Positions 11,777-22,273 of a DNA stretch of 64,000 nt are shown here, one piece after another (the first letter of the stretch is position 1; the number at the start of each line of letters is the position of its first letter). A program made the position numbers and the translations under genes. The DNA comes from Pardosa pseudoannulata (taxonomy: Eukaryota; Arthropoda; Arachnida; Araneae; Lycosidae). The stretch lies in NCBI GenBank assembly GCA_032207245.1, contig CM063498.1, forward strand, positions 91,082,848-91,146,847. Reading direction: 5' to 3'. The notes under the pieces were generated by a model. The model was not told the origin of the DNA. It ran no database searches and saw only the letters and a list, made by a program, of their open reading frames with translations.

Positions 11777-12066
11777 GCCAGATTCCACTAAACGACACTA
11801 GAGTCCTGACATCATTTTCATCCTTTATTGAAGTCTCAGAGCACACTACTCATTAATCATCTTCAATGGCGTCGCACATTGGCGCCCAACTTTTAACAAA
11901 GGCAGGCTTAGCTGCCTCGGGTAGCTACAGCTCTGTCCGCGGAATATGCTCACTGCTCTCTACTCTAGATTATTGCGCGTGAGCCCTATTTATGTGGCTA
12001 ACTAATCACGCCGTGTCACTCTCAGAAAAGAATCCTTAATTAAAATCAATCTACAATTTAAATCCT

Positions 12067-12070
<4 letters not shown>
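11776..12070 (-). mobile_element. probable solo LTR inside a TA microsatellite
   Basis: Read on the minus strand, the 295-bp unit starts TGTCAG and ends CTGGCA, giving TG..CA ends with an almost perfect short inverted repeat. A TATA-like cataaata lies about 80 bases in, and a polyadenylation signal caataaag about 240 bases in, the order expected for U3-R-U5. Both flanks are TA repeat, so the TSD cannot be read. No internal retroelement sequence adjoins. The class is uncertain. Confidence 0.55.
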
Positions 12071-12136
<66 letters not shown>

Positions 12137-12148
12137 CATATATATATA

Positions 12149-12217
<69 letters not shown>

Positions 12218-12243
12218 ATACATATAGATATACACACATATAT
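12071..12243. repeat. TA microsatellite
   Basis: About 170 bp of (TA)n with occasional C interruptions, directly abutting the LTR at 12244. Confidence 0.95.
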
Positions 12244-12628
12244 TGTAACGATCCGTTACATGACCCCAAAAGAACGAGGAGCCGAAGGTGACCTTTCGCC
12301 GTGGACTCACGATTAGCTTCTAATAGAACCAGGTGGTCTAAGCACCCTAATTGAAAACTGTTCGTTGTCGGCTCCGTATCGTCTGGGCATTGTAAACCTG
12401 CTGAATGGAACGACGCTGTTGGAAGAGTGTAAATAATTAGAGAGCACCTTGCCGCCCATTAGCGGTTACAAAAAGGCCATTAAGTTGATTAAGTCGATGG
12501 ATCTGAGGAAATGCCGTCGACACATCTGGAAGCAGAACAGCTGATCCAAAAGGCTTGGGAATGACCACAAGATTACGTCACCCTGGTTCGGGAAGTTTCT
12601 CGAAGGACCGAGAAAAAGGGAGTGCCGC

Positions 12629-12635
12629 TATATAA
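12629..12635 (+). promoter_or_regulatory. TATA box in the LTR
   Basis: TATATAA within gctatataagga, about 385 bases into the LTR. Transcription would start near 12660. Confidence 0.7.
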
Positions 12636-13176
12636 GGAGGGACAGGACTAGAACGGAGGCTTTTTGTTTCTTCTCGAAGCTTCTACCTGCTAGAAGCCTG
12701 GTCGCTCGAGGACCGCTCGTATCTCCGTGTCTGGAGTTTTTTTTTTTTTTTTTTTTTAGAGACCGCCAGCGTCTCTGTTGCTAGAAAGTCGACCTGCGAC
12801 TTGGGAATTTCTTCCCCGTTATTTGCTTATTATTAGTTAACTTCTTGCATAGAAGTAGGCAGCCTAGAGTGACTTTGTTCTCAAATTTGGATCGACTTGC
12901 ATCCTGATATTTACTTCACGAATCCCAGCGTGATACGCACTCGGAACTTCCGAACCTTGCAGTGGAAGCCAACTGTGCTAATCGACAGACGGAGTGATCG
13001 TGTCAGCATTTGTCCCGGCACTAAATTAGTTTCCAACTCTTGTGAATTGGAAAGCCCTAGCCGTACTGTTCCGGTATCCCACGCATCCTTGTGTGTACAT
13101 ATTATCTCTGTACGAGATCACTGAATGTTAAAATCCTACTGAATTTGTACATAGCTGTACATAATTTATTCTATTG

Positions 13177-13182
13177 AATAAA
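13177..13182 (+). promoter_or_regulatory. polyadenylation signal in the LTR
   Basis: AATAAA about 80 bases before the LTR end, placed as expected at the R/U5 side. Confidence 0.7.
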
Positions 13183-13278
13183 GTATTTAATCCAGAATAC
13201 CTAAATTTCTAGCCTGTTTCATTGACGGCCTCGTCTACTTTATTCCCAGTACGTTACAGGCTAGTGGTATTCTAAAAC

Positions 13279-13296
13279 TGGTGGCAGCGGTGGGAT
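13279..13296 (+). promoter_or_regulatory. primer binding site, tRNA-Leu type
   Basis: TGGTGGCAGCGGTGGGAT is the complement of a tRNA 3' end with CCA added, matching the 3' end of metazoan tRNA-Leu(AAG) as I know it. It lies 20 bases after the LTR end, further than the usual 0-5. Confidence 0.75.
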
Positions 13297-14321
13297 GGTA
13301 AACAGTGAAGGCTAGGTGAAGAAATTTTCGCGGGTGAAATTATGCAACCAAACATCAGATAAGAAATTTTGCGTTCCGAATCTGAACCTGCATTAGTGAA
13401 ATTGTTGTGTGATCCTGTAATATTGAGAGTCAACAGTGGAACTTTTTGTGTGACCCTGTGATATTGAGAGTCAACAGTGAGACCTGGTGTTCAACTGTAA
13501 TACAACTACTCGAGACTGATGAAGCAAGCATCAAAAACCGTGAGTAACCAATTCTGTTCTCTTGTATCGAACCAACAGTGTATTGAGTATAGGTTGTGCT
13601 AGGAATTTAGACAGAGTATAGTAAATTGTGTTGCATTGTGTTTAAATTAAATGTGGATAAATTGAAAGAAATCATAAATTGGTATACAAATATTTTATAG
13701 AGTGATAGAAAATAATTCCAAAGATAAGAACTATTGACTAAGGTGTATTAAAGTTTTGAATTAAGAGTAAAGTTGAATTAAGGAATTTTGTGTGATAGTA
13801 CTGTGCATAAATTTGAATTTTAAAAGTGTGTATATATATTATAATTGAAATTGAATATTAATTGGAATTTAACTGTTCATAAATAAGATTTTTAAACTGT
13901 GTATAAATCAGAATTTTTATATTGAATATAATTTTGAATTTTGAAACTGCATAAATTGAAAATTTTAGATTGTGTATGATGGTGTTTGATTTAAATTGTT
14001 TAATAAGATAAGAAAAATTAGTGTGTTGAGAACATTGCTTAAATTAAATATATTAGTTAATTAATTATCATAAGTTTGAACTTAAGAAAACTGTTAGCAC
14101 ATTATAAGAGAATATTGCAAGTATTTATTTTGTATTGTGTGCATTTGTGCTAGGAAAATTCATATTGTTTATTGTTTTGGTTTTCAAGTGATTATTATTG
14201 TGTGAATTTGAAATTTTGGAATTTGGGTTAAACGTTCTAATATCGAGTAGTATTTGAATTGTGTTATTATTGTATTTCACGAATTATTTGAGTAGTAAGT
14301 TTGTTAGGATTTTATCTCACC
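13297..14321 (+). other. AT-rich leader of the LTR element
   Basis: About 1 kb between the primer binding site and the gag start, with no open frame. A tandem-like repeat (gtgaccctgtgatattgagagtcaacagtg type) lies near 13408-13480. Confidence 0.6.
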
Positions 14322-15540
14322 ATGAGTTATTTAAGTAAAGGGAGTAAGGCAGATCTCATCGAGTTAGCCAGGGAAATTATAGGTGGAATAGACGAAATCT
14401 TGACTATGAATCAAATAAAGAAAATTAATTGAGGCAACGGAAGATTACGATCCAGCTTTTGTAGAAGGATGTCTAGATAACATAATCGAGGCCCGGTTAG
14501 AGAAAGAGCGCATAGAACGGGCGGATCGCGATAGTGAGATAGAGAGAGAAAGAGAGAACAGAAAGATAGAATTAGCGAGTGAAGAGAAAGCGAGAGAGAG
14601 GGAAAGAGAAGACAGGAAGGTAGAATTAGAGAGAGAAGAGAAGGAAAGGGAGAGAGCGTTCGAATTAGAAAAATTAAGATTAAACCAGGAACGTAGGATC
14701 ACGAATGAACTGTTAGAGGTGCCAAGACCCTCAGGGGCATCTTTGCTGAACCGGATGCCAAAATTTTATCCAGATGAGACGGACATTAATTTGTACCTTT
14801 GTCTATTCGAAAGACAAGCAGAATACTTGAAAGTACCTGAAATTGAGATGGCAGGGGAACTTATTTCATTATTACAGCTTTCAGTGTCAAATATTATTTT
14901 AAGGGAAAAGGCAAAAGAAACGCGGGATTATAAATTTGTAAAGAAACTCCTCTAAGAACGCTATAAATTATCGGCGGAAGCCCTGAGGCAAAAATTTGTA
15001 CAACATGTACGAAAATCAGGAAATCTATGGAAGGATTACCTTTTTGAGATACGCACCTATCTAGAAGGTTGGGTATCCAGTTTAGGGGTAACGACATATG
15101 AAGGTCTACTGGATTTAATGCTAGTAGATAAGTTAAAACGGAAAATGGGGAGCGAATTCAATGAATTCCATCTCAAAGAATGGGAAAGTTTTGTCTCACC
15201 CGACATCGTAGCGGACTTAGGAGACAAGTATGAATTACTTAAGAAACCCGGGAAGTTCCAAACGCAGGGAAAAAAATTTCCGGATTCTCGCACCCCTGAT
15301 TTTCGCAAGTTTTCAGTACCATTCAAGGCGGCAGAAAATATCAGACACCCTCCCCAGGAAAAGGTCGAAATTAAGAATGAAAGGCCAAAAACGCCGAGAA
15401 TGAATGAACTTAAACGTCGGGATTGGCGGAATAATAGGGAGTTCGAAAAGAAAAAGAACACCGATATTATTTGTTTCCAGTGTGGAGTCTCTGGGCACAT
15501 TAGACCTGATTGCCCGGAATTAAAACGCAAGGAAGAGTTA
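14322..15540 (+). pseudogene. gag: gag: coiled coil, SCAN-like capsid region and CCHC knuckle
   Basis: Gag packages the element RNA. The ATG at 14322 opens a 36-codon frame that stops at 14430. The rest is in the +1 frame, so an indel lies near 14420. About 14490-14700 encodes a very Glu/Arg-rich coiled coil (SEIERERENRK and similar). A capsid-like region follows at about 14740-15180. Its second half has LRQKF, then WKDYLFEIRTYLEGWV, then TTYEGLLDLMLVDKL, the pattern of a SCAN domain. A zinc knuckle CX2CX4HX4C lies at 15472-15513. An in-frame TAA at 14953 breaks the capsid region. Gag continues into pol in the same frame. The coiled-coil boundary is approximate. Confidence 0.8.
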
Positions 15541-16602
15541 AATGCTATCAATACAGGAAGTGAGGTAGTAGATCCGCTAGCACCCTATGTTAGTTTGGGC
15601 ACTGTAAACAATCAAACGTGTGAAATTTTAAGAGACAGTGGGGCTAGTTATGACGTCGTTTGCAGACAATATGTTAGGCCGCAAGATTTTACAGGCGGCA
15701 CGGTGTGGGTCACTCAGCCCTTGGATACTCACGCTATAAATTTGCCGGTGGTGAGAGTTTCGTTATGTACTAAATATGGAAATATAGATACAAAGGCTTG
15801 CATTATCTCTGATTTCTCGAATCAACAACGATATATTTTGGGAAATTTGACGGCTGCATTATTGGAAGAGAAAAACCGAGAGAGTACTAAACAGGTTAAT
15901 GCGATTACTAGGTTGCAGTCGAAAGCCCTCGAGGTAAACGGGAACTCCGATGGGGAAGAATTTAACACCACCCTAAGCGCAGAAGAGGGACCCGCATTGT
16001 TACAAGACACGAGCAAAGAAACTGAATACGAGCTCCCAATTGTCAACTTGACCGACGCAGAACGGGGTCTTTTGAATGTAACCCCCGAGGAATTTGCGGT
16101 CAGCCAAGATAATTGCTCTGAGACTAGGGAATTGAAGGAGCGGTTAGTAAATGTACCCGATGGAGTTGCGCATAAAGGATTCATACGGAAAAATGGATTG
16201 TTATGCAAAATTCAGGTAAACCATTTAGGAGAGGAAACATGTGTTTGGGTTGTACCTGAAGGGTTACGGGAGGAAATTTTGGCTCTTTGCCACGAAGATG
16301 CTGGAGCTTACGCAGGCGTAACTAAATCGAAACAACGCCTCGCTAAATTGTTTTATTGGCCGAAATGTTATCAAGATATGGAAACGCATGTTAAGTCTTG
16401 CCATCCTTGTCAACTAGTAGGGAATGCTATTGATACAAAGAAGGCGCCTATGCGATTAACTCCGATAATTAGTGAACCTTTCACTAAAATTAATATAGAT
16501 GCTTGTGGGCCGTTACCCGAATCTGAAAATGGGAACCGGTATATAATCACCGCGATATTCCTGGCTTCTAAATACCCGGAAGCGGTGCCAGTGCAAATAT
16601 AG
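15541..16602 (+). pseudogene. pol: pol part 1: protease and integrase N-terminal half
   Basis: It is in frame with gag. The aspartic protease active site RDSGASYD is encoded at 15631-15654 (catalytic Asp 15634). About 200 codons later come the integrase zinc-binding domain, with His at 16291 and the CX2C pair at 16399 and 16408 (FYWPKC and CHPCQ motifs), and the start of the catalytic core with the first Asp at 16498 (INIDACGPL). The second His of the HHCC finger appears to be Tyr. The frame ends at a TAG at 16600-16602, where a one-base-type shift moves the core into another frame. Integrase directly following protease, with no RT between, is the copia-like order. Confidence 0.85.
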
Positions 16603-18262
16603 GTTCTGTAGCGGTCACTGATGCGCTTTTACAGATTTTCGGGCATCTAGGTTTTCCGCGCGAAGTTCAATGTGATAATGGCTCTTCGTTTACAAGCCAC
16701 CTCACAACGGAATTTTTCAAACGGTTCGGGATCAAAGTGACTCACAGTTCAGTAGGTCATCCCCAAAGCAACCCAGTGGAACGCTTCCATCGCACTTTGA
16801 AAAGATTGCTTAGAGTGTTATGTTTAGAGAGCGGTGAAAGTTGGGAGCGACACCTTCCTAGTACATTATTAGCGCTACGGACGGTTGTCCATGAGAGTAC
16901 CGGGTTTTCACCAGCCGAACTCCTGTACGGGAAAAATCTCCGAACACCAGAAGTTTTATTATATGAGAAATGGTTGGGAGAAACCGATGTAGAGAATCCT
17001 GTTACCGAACATATCTTAACACTCATGAATCGGCTTAAAAGAGCACGGGAACTAGCTGTGAAACGTATGGGGGAATTGCAGAAAAAACGGAAAGAGACCT
17101 ATGATAAGAATGCAGTAGTTCGTAACTTTGCTGTAGGTGATTTAGTTTTAATCTTTTCCATGGCGAGGCCTAACAAATTAGTGCTTAAATGGATCGGGCC
17201 AGGAAAAATAGAGGCTCGTATCTCCGATACCAATTATAGAGTCCGACCCCCAGGACCACGAGCGAAATCAAGTAATTATCACGTGAACATGCTAAAACCC
17301 TATGTAAGGAGACCAGAATCTATCAATTGGATATGTGAGGAGAGAACGGAGGGGAAAGCGACCGAAGATGATTTTGAAATTCACGTGATAGAAAGGGGAT
17401 CCTCTGATTTTGACTATAATGAAGTAGTGCGCGAGAGTGAGTTGGGATCTCGTCTAACTACAGACCAACAGCTGGCATTAAAGAAACTATTATGTAAACA
17501 TGCGAAATTATTTTCAAACAATCCAGGGAAAACTGATATGGTAACCCATGATATCGAGTTAATCTCGAATAAAGTAGTTCGATCTCGACCTTATAAGGCC
17601 TCTCACCGACAAAATGAGATATTAAAAACTGAGATCGAAAAAATGTTAAGTTTGGGAATAATAGAAGTGGGAAGCTCCGATTACGCTTCACCTATGATAC
17701 TCGTCGAAAATGAAGGGCGGGAACCGCGCCCCTGTATAGACTACCGTAGGCTGAATGAAGTGATTCGGACGGAATATTATCCGTTACCGAATATCGAAGA
17801 GCGTGTAGAACTGGTCGCAGGATCGGATTTTATATCGGTAATCGATCTTGCCAAAGGTTACTGGCAAATACCGCTAACGAAAAAGGCCCAACGAATAGCG
17901 GCGTTTGTTACGGCATTTGGAACGTACCGACCACTACGAATGCCGTTTGGTCTCAAGAACGCCCCCTATTTCTTTAGCAAGTTGATGGCGGACGTTTTGA
18001 ATGGCTGTGAAGAGTATGCGGTCCCCTATATCGATGATATAGCAATTTTCTCAAAAACCTGGGACGAACATCTGAGCCATTTAGACGATGTTCTGACACG
18101 AGTGACGAAGGCGCAGCTGACAATTAAGTCTTCGAAATGCCGGTTCGCTCAGAATCATGTGAAGTATTTAGGGCATATGGTAGGAGGAGGATACCGGAAT
18201 CCGGCAGAACTGAAGGTGCAATGCATCCGGGATTTCCCTCGTCCTGACACGAAAACAAGCTA
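16603..18262 (+). pseudogene. pol: pol part 2: integrase core end, GPY/F module and reverse transcriptase
   Basis: One open frame joins these domains. The second integrase Asp is at 16674 (CDNGSSF) and the Glu at 16779 (NPVERFHR), with 34 residues between, one fewer than the usual Ty3/gypsy spacing by my count. A GPY/F-type module follows at about 17125-17300 (WIGPGKIEARI). A linker then leads to a Ty3/gypsy-type reverse transcriptase at about 17540-18230, with RPCIDYRRLN, VIDLAKGYWQI, MPFGLKNAP (17940) and the catalytic YIDD (18027-18038). The frame stops at 18261-18263, where the segment linking RT to the connection domain is shortened and shifted. Confidence 0.9.
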
Positions 18263-18818
18263 ACGGGATACTACTCCCACTACATTCCAAATTATTCCAT
18301 CATTGCCGCGCCACTAACTGACGCGTTAAAAGGAAAAGAGCGACGGGGTCAAATAAAATGGAATGAGCCGTCCGAGAATGCGTTCACTGCACTAAAAGAG
18401 GCACTTACGAAATCGCCGGTGTTGCGCGCCCCGAATTTCGAATTACCATTTATCGTCCAGACCGATGCGTCAGATATGGGAATAGGAGTGGTGTTAGCTC
18501 AACACCTTGACAGGAAAGAAGCATCCGATACTGTTCCTCAGTAGAAAATTTAATACTGCTGAACAGAAATATTGCACTACTGAAAAGGAATGTGCTGCAA
18601 TTATCTTTGTATTAAAAAAACTACATTTCTATCTAGATGGGCGTGAATTCACCATAGTGACAGATCACAATCCATTAGTTTGGCTCCAAAAGAATGCGAG
18701 CTCAAACAGTCGCCTATTCCGATGGCAGCTGGTGCTGCAACAGTTTAGTTACCGTGTGGTTCACAAACCCGGCACACAGAATACTAATGCAGATGCATTA
18801 AGCCGCTGCATCACGTAA
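18260..18818 (+). pseudogene. pol: pol part 3: RT connection and RNase H
   Basis: Frame 18260-18540 encodes the connection region (LTGYYSHYIPNYS) and the first RNase H Asp in TDASDMGIGVVL (18464). A shift near 18507 moves the remainder into another frame, carrying TEKECAA, TDHNPLVWL and NADALSR with the other acidic residues. It stops at 18816-18818. RNase H is the last pol domain and no integrase follows. The two shifts make this a pseudogene. Confidence 0.85.
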
Positions 18819-19352
18819 AAGGTAGTAAGAGAAGTAACTTGTATATACTTGCATATTGTCTTTGTGTTTGTAATTATTTAATATTATAATTTAGTGTATT
18901 AAGCCAGAAATATAGTTAGTGTTATTTTGTAGTATACTGTATATTAAGTTCAATGCAGTATTTTCCATTTAACATTCTTCCTAAAGCTTTGTATCCTAAA
19001 ACTGTAAACGTTCGGTCTATTCATCACGTTTCCCAGCTGTTTACGGCAAATGGTGTCGCGTTTTGCTGATATTGCATTTAATTCGCTTATTAAGCTGTTT
19101 TTTACTGTGGGAAAATTCTTTCTGTCTTCACTTTTGGATGCACCTCTGTTCAATTAGAGTAATCTCTGTGATTTTTTCTTTGTCTGTCATTCAGTAGAAT
19201 AGATGTGCATTGTAACAGCTCTGGTATAAAGTTTGAATTAGACTTCTGCCGTTCTCTTCAACGTCGGCCCGACTGCATTTTTATTACTGCTAGCTGTTGA
19301 ACTTTCTCCTTGTCAAGGAGTTTTATAAAAAATGGATTACATATATATATAC

Positions 19353-19392
<40 letters not shown>

Positions 19393-19545
19393 CTGTGTGT
19401 GTGTGTGTGTGTGTGTGTAACAGGCGGTTAAGTTTTTCTCACCGATTACAAAAAAATAGCCACTATTGCTAAAAATAGTCCCTGTCTTGAACAGTTTTCA
19501 GTTTCAACTAAACGTAAGTTTAATGAATTTATTCCACTATAGTTA
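18819..19545. other. unassigned sequence after the pol gene, with a TG microsatellite
   Basis: This may include the 3' non-coding part of the LTR element, but no polypurine tract or LTR start matching 12244 was found. A TA/TG microsatellite lies at 19339-19420. A TGTAAC at its end does not continue into LTR-like sequence. Confidence 0.5.
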
Positions 19546-19594
19546 TACAGGGGTTGGACAAAATAACGGAAACACCTTCAAATTCAACAAAATA

Positions 19595-20810
19595 CACTCA
19601 AGAGCCAAAACATTATGACCACCCCTACATTTTGCAATGAATTCGAATGGATGACGTGGAAGGCACATGATCAGGAAGTGATATTTAACTGCTACTGGAG
19701 AGTCTGAAGAATAATTTTTTCACTTACTTCTGTGTGTCATGGGAAAGGCTGCGGATCTAAGCAATTTTGATAGAGGGCAGATTGTAATGGCTCGAAGGCT
19801 CGGAACAAGTATTTCCAAAACTGCACGACTCGTGGGTTGTTCGCGATCTACAGTTGTTAGTACTTATGCAAAGTGGATGAATGACGGTGAAACCAGCAGT
19901 AGACGACATGGTGTTGGACGTCCACACGCTATCAAAGAAAAAGGTCGTCGGAGACTGTCTCGCATGGTGAAGCAAAACCGGAACCAGACAGTGGCTCAGC
20001 TAGCAACCCAATACAATTCTGGGTCAAGTAGAATAGTATCGGAGCACACTGTTCAGCGGACACTGTTGGATATGGGGCTACGCAGCAAACGTCCCACTCG
20101 TGTGCCTTTGCTGACCAAGCGTCATCGCCAACTGCGCCTACGCTGGGCCCGGGAACATCGCGACTGGTTCATGGATCAGTGGGAGAGAGTTGCCTGGTCA
20201 GATGAATCACGGTTTGTCATTCATCACGCCGATGGCCGTGTCAGGATACGCCGTCTTCCAGGCGAACAGTTGCTCCCTCAATGTACAGTAGGTCATACAC
20301 AGGCCGGTGGTGGCGGTATTATGCTTTGGGGGACGTTCTCTTGGGCGTCTCTGGGACCCGTGGTTGTGGTAGAGCAGACCATGAATGCTACAGGGTATCT
20401 GAACATCATTGCGGACCAGTTGCACCCTTACATGGCCTCTGTTTTTCCAGCTGGAAATGGAATGTTTCAACAGGACAACGCCCCGTGTTACAAGGCTAAA
20501 ATTGTGTTGGAGTGGTTCCAGGAAGATGATGCTGAATTCCAGTTAATGTCCTGGCCGAATAACTCACCAGATCTCAATCCGATAGAATACATTTGGCATG
20601 TCATGGGACGGCAGCTCAGAGTTCAAAGACTGCCCATTCGCAATATCTCCGATTTGCGTAACCGTTGCTTAAACATCTGGTACAATTTGTCTCCGGCCAT
20701 CTACCAAGGACTTGTGGTACCCATGCTAAGGCAGGTTGAAGCTGTGTTGCACGCTAAAGGTGGACAAACTCGTTATTGACAGGTGGTCATAATGTTTTGG
20801 CTCTAATGTG
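19595..20810 (+). mobile_element. intact Tc1/mariner-like element (DD36E)
   Basis: The 1216-bp element is flanked by TA on both sides (19593-19594 and 20811-20812). Its 29-bp TIRs at 19595-19623 and 20782-20810 differ at only three neighbouring positions and share agagccaaaacattatgacc. The single gene fills the space between the TIRs. It sits inside an older Tc1-like element, so it is the younger insertion. Confidence 0.95.
19739..20779 (+). CDS. Tc1-like transposase, intact
   Basis: This 346-residue protein would bind its TIRs and catalyse cut-and-paste transposition in the nucleus. Residues about 1-55 hold a helix-turn-helix ([20 protein letters not shown]), followed by a GRPH linker and a second DNA-binding helix region to about 120. 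The DDE domain shows WSDESRF (first Asp), FQQDNAPC (second Asp) and DLNPIEYIW (Glu). Exactly 36 residues separate the second Asp from the Glu, so this is DD36E rather than the classic Tc1 DD34E. The ATG lies 115 bases after the left TIR, and the TGA ends 2 bases before the right TIR. There are no internal stops, and the length is normal for the family. No host-type promoter was seen. It may be active, but that cannot be judged here. Confidence 0.95.
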   Translation: MGKAADLSNFDRGQIVMARRLGTSISKTARLVGCSRSTVVSTYAKWMNDGETSSRRHGVGRPHAIKEKGRRRLSRMVKQNRNQTVAQLATQYNSGSSRIVSEHTVQRTLLDMGLRSKRPTRVPLLTKRHRQLRLRWAREHRDWFMDQWERVAWSDESRFVIHHADGRVRIRRLPGEQLLPQCTVGHTQAGGGGIMLWGTFSWASLGPVVVVEQTMNATGYLNIIADQLHPYMASVFPAGNGMFQQDNAPCYKAKIVLEWFQEDDAEFQLMSWPNNSPDLNPIEYIWHVMGRQLRVQRLPIRNISDLRNRCLNIWYNLSPAIYQGLVVPMLRQVEAVLHAKGGQTRY

Positions 20811-20812
20811 TA

Positions 20813-21200
20813 TATTTTCCTATGTTGTGGGTCCACCTGCTGCGGCAATTACAGCTTCAATTCTTCTAGGTATTGATTCATAAAAATTGTGAATTGTTTC
20901 CAAAAGGAATTTTAGAGAATTCTCCGGTTAAAACACCTTCCAGTTCTTTTAGAGACGATGACGGTGGAAATCGACTTTTTACTTGGATTTTTAAAGACGA
21001 TTATAAATGCTCAATAATGTTGAGGTATGGGGATTGTGGGGGCCATATGAGATGCTCATCTTCTTTAGAATGTTCCTCGTCCCATTCTTTAACAATTCTA
21101 GCTGTATGGATTGAAATATTATCATCTTGAAAGATGGCAATCCCCTTCGGAAACAGTTCTTGAATCATAGGATTAACCTGGTCGCCCAAAATTCCTAAAT
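20813..21200 (-). pseudogene. C-terminal fragment of an older Tc1-like transposase
   Basis: On the minus strand the fragment encodes FQDDNISIHTARIV, then WPPQSPYLNIIEHL, then a frame-shifted tail ending IPRRIEAVIAAAGGPTT before a stop near the TIR side. These are the second Asp, the Glu and the C-terminal tail of a Tc1 transposase. The Asp-Glu spacing is again 36. The N-terminal two thirds are absent. At least one indel or stop lies between 20870 and 21000. Confidence 0.8.
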
Positions 21201-21491
21201 AATAAATTGTTTAGAGAAATGTATATATAGATAGAGAGAGTGTGTATGTGGGTGTTTTAGGCAGATAAGAAAAATAAGAATGATCTCCATTCCTGTTAAA
21301 GTTTTATTCTATTATCAATGTCACATTAACGATTTTGTTTTCGACACGCGACTTAATCCGACAACAGGTCACCAGCCCACAAGATTTACATGTTCTCTAC
21401 TGTAATTTGGCGTGATCTGCTCTTATATAATGTTGTTTTGCCTTCATCTTACTCCACTTCGCAAAGATTTCGTTCTTTTTATATCAATTAA

Positions 21492-22269
<778 letters not shown>

Positions 22270-22273
22270 TTAA

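Larger units (their letters stand above)
12244..13258 (+). repeat. 5' LTR of the Gmr1-like element
   Basis: The 1015-bp LTR is bounded by the 7-bp inverted repeat TGTAACG (12244-12250) and CGTTACA (13252-13258). It holds a TATA box (12629-12635) and a polyadenylation signal (13177-13182) in the correct order. A 21-base T run at 12737-12757 lies downstream of the expected start site, followed by a small agagac/gtctct hairpin. No second copy occurs in the window, so LTR divergence cannot be used for dating. Confidence 0.85.
12244..18818 (+). mobile_element. Gmr1-like LTR retrotransposon (Ty3/gypsy domains, copia-like order), 3'-truncated
   Basis: The order is 5' LTR (12244-13258), tRNA-Leu-type primer binding site (13279-13296), AT-rich leader, gag with coiled coil, SCAN-like capsid region and CCHC knuckle, protease, integrase (zinc finger, DDE core, GPY/F module), reverse transcriptase and RNase H. 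Integrase precedes RT in one unbroken frame, so the order is not an insertion artefact. In ordinary Ty3/gypsy elements integrase is last. The integrase-first arrangement with Ty3/gypsy-type RT is known from Gmr1-like elements. No env-like frame and no 3' LTR were found. Frameshifts lie near 14420, 16600, 18260 and 18507, with a stop at 14953. The copy cannot encode an intact polyprotein. Confidence 0.9.
19548..21200 (-). mobile_element. older Tc1-like element, interrupted and 5'-truncated
   Basis: The left end is TA (19546-19547) followed by caggggttggacaaaataac, a Tc1-like terminus. The element resumes after the younger Tc1 at 20813, reading as the C-terminal half of a transposase on the minus strand, and fades by about 21200. 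The far TIR is missing. Confidence 0.8.

Noticed and set aside
11880..11890. TGGCGCCCAAC, like a tRNA-Lys primer binding site on the plus strand
   Set aside because: Only 11 bases match. The surrounding 295-bp unit reads better as a minus-strand LTR containing this string internally, so it is not treated as a primer site.
11493..12310. Long open frames rich in Tyr and Ile on both strands
   Set aside because: They are read-through of TA/TACA microsatellites.
14445..14702. Serine/leucine-rich frame on the minus strand
   Set aside because: It is the antisense shadow of the Glu/Arg-rich gag coiled coil.
18819..19338. env-like gene after pol
   Set aside because: No open frame of useful length and no signal peptide or membrane segment pattern was found.
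19415..19440. TGTAAC after the TG tract as the missing 3' LTR start
   Set aside because: The sequence diverges from the 5' LTR immediately after six bases.
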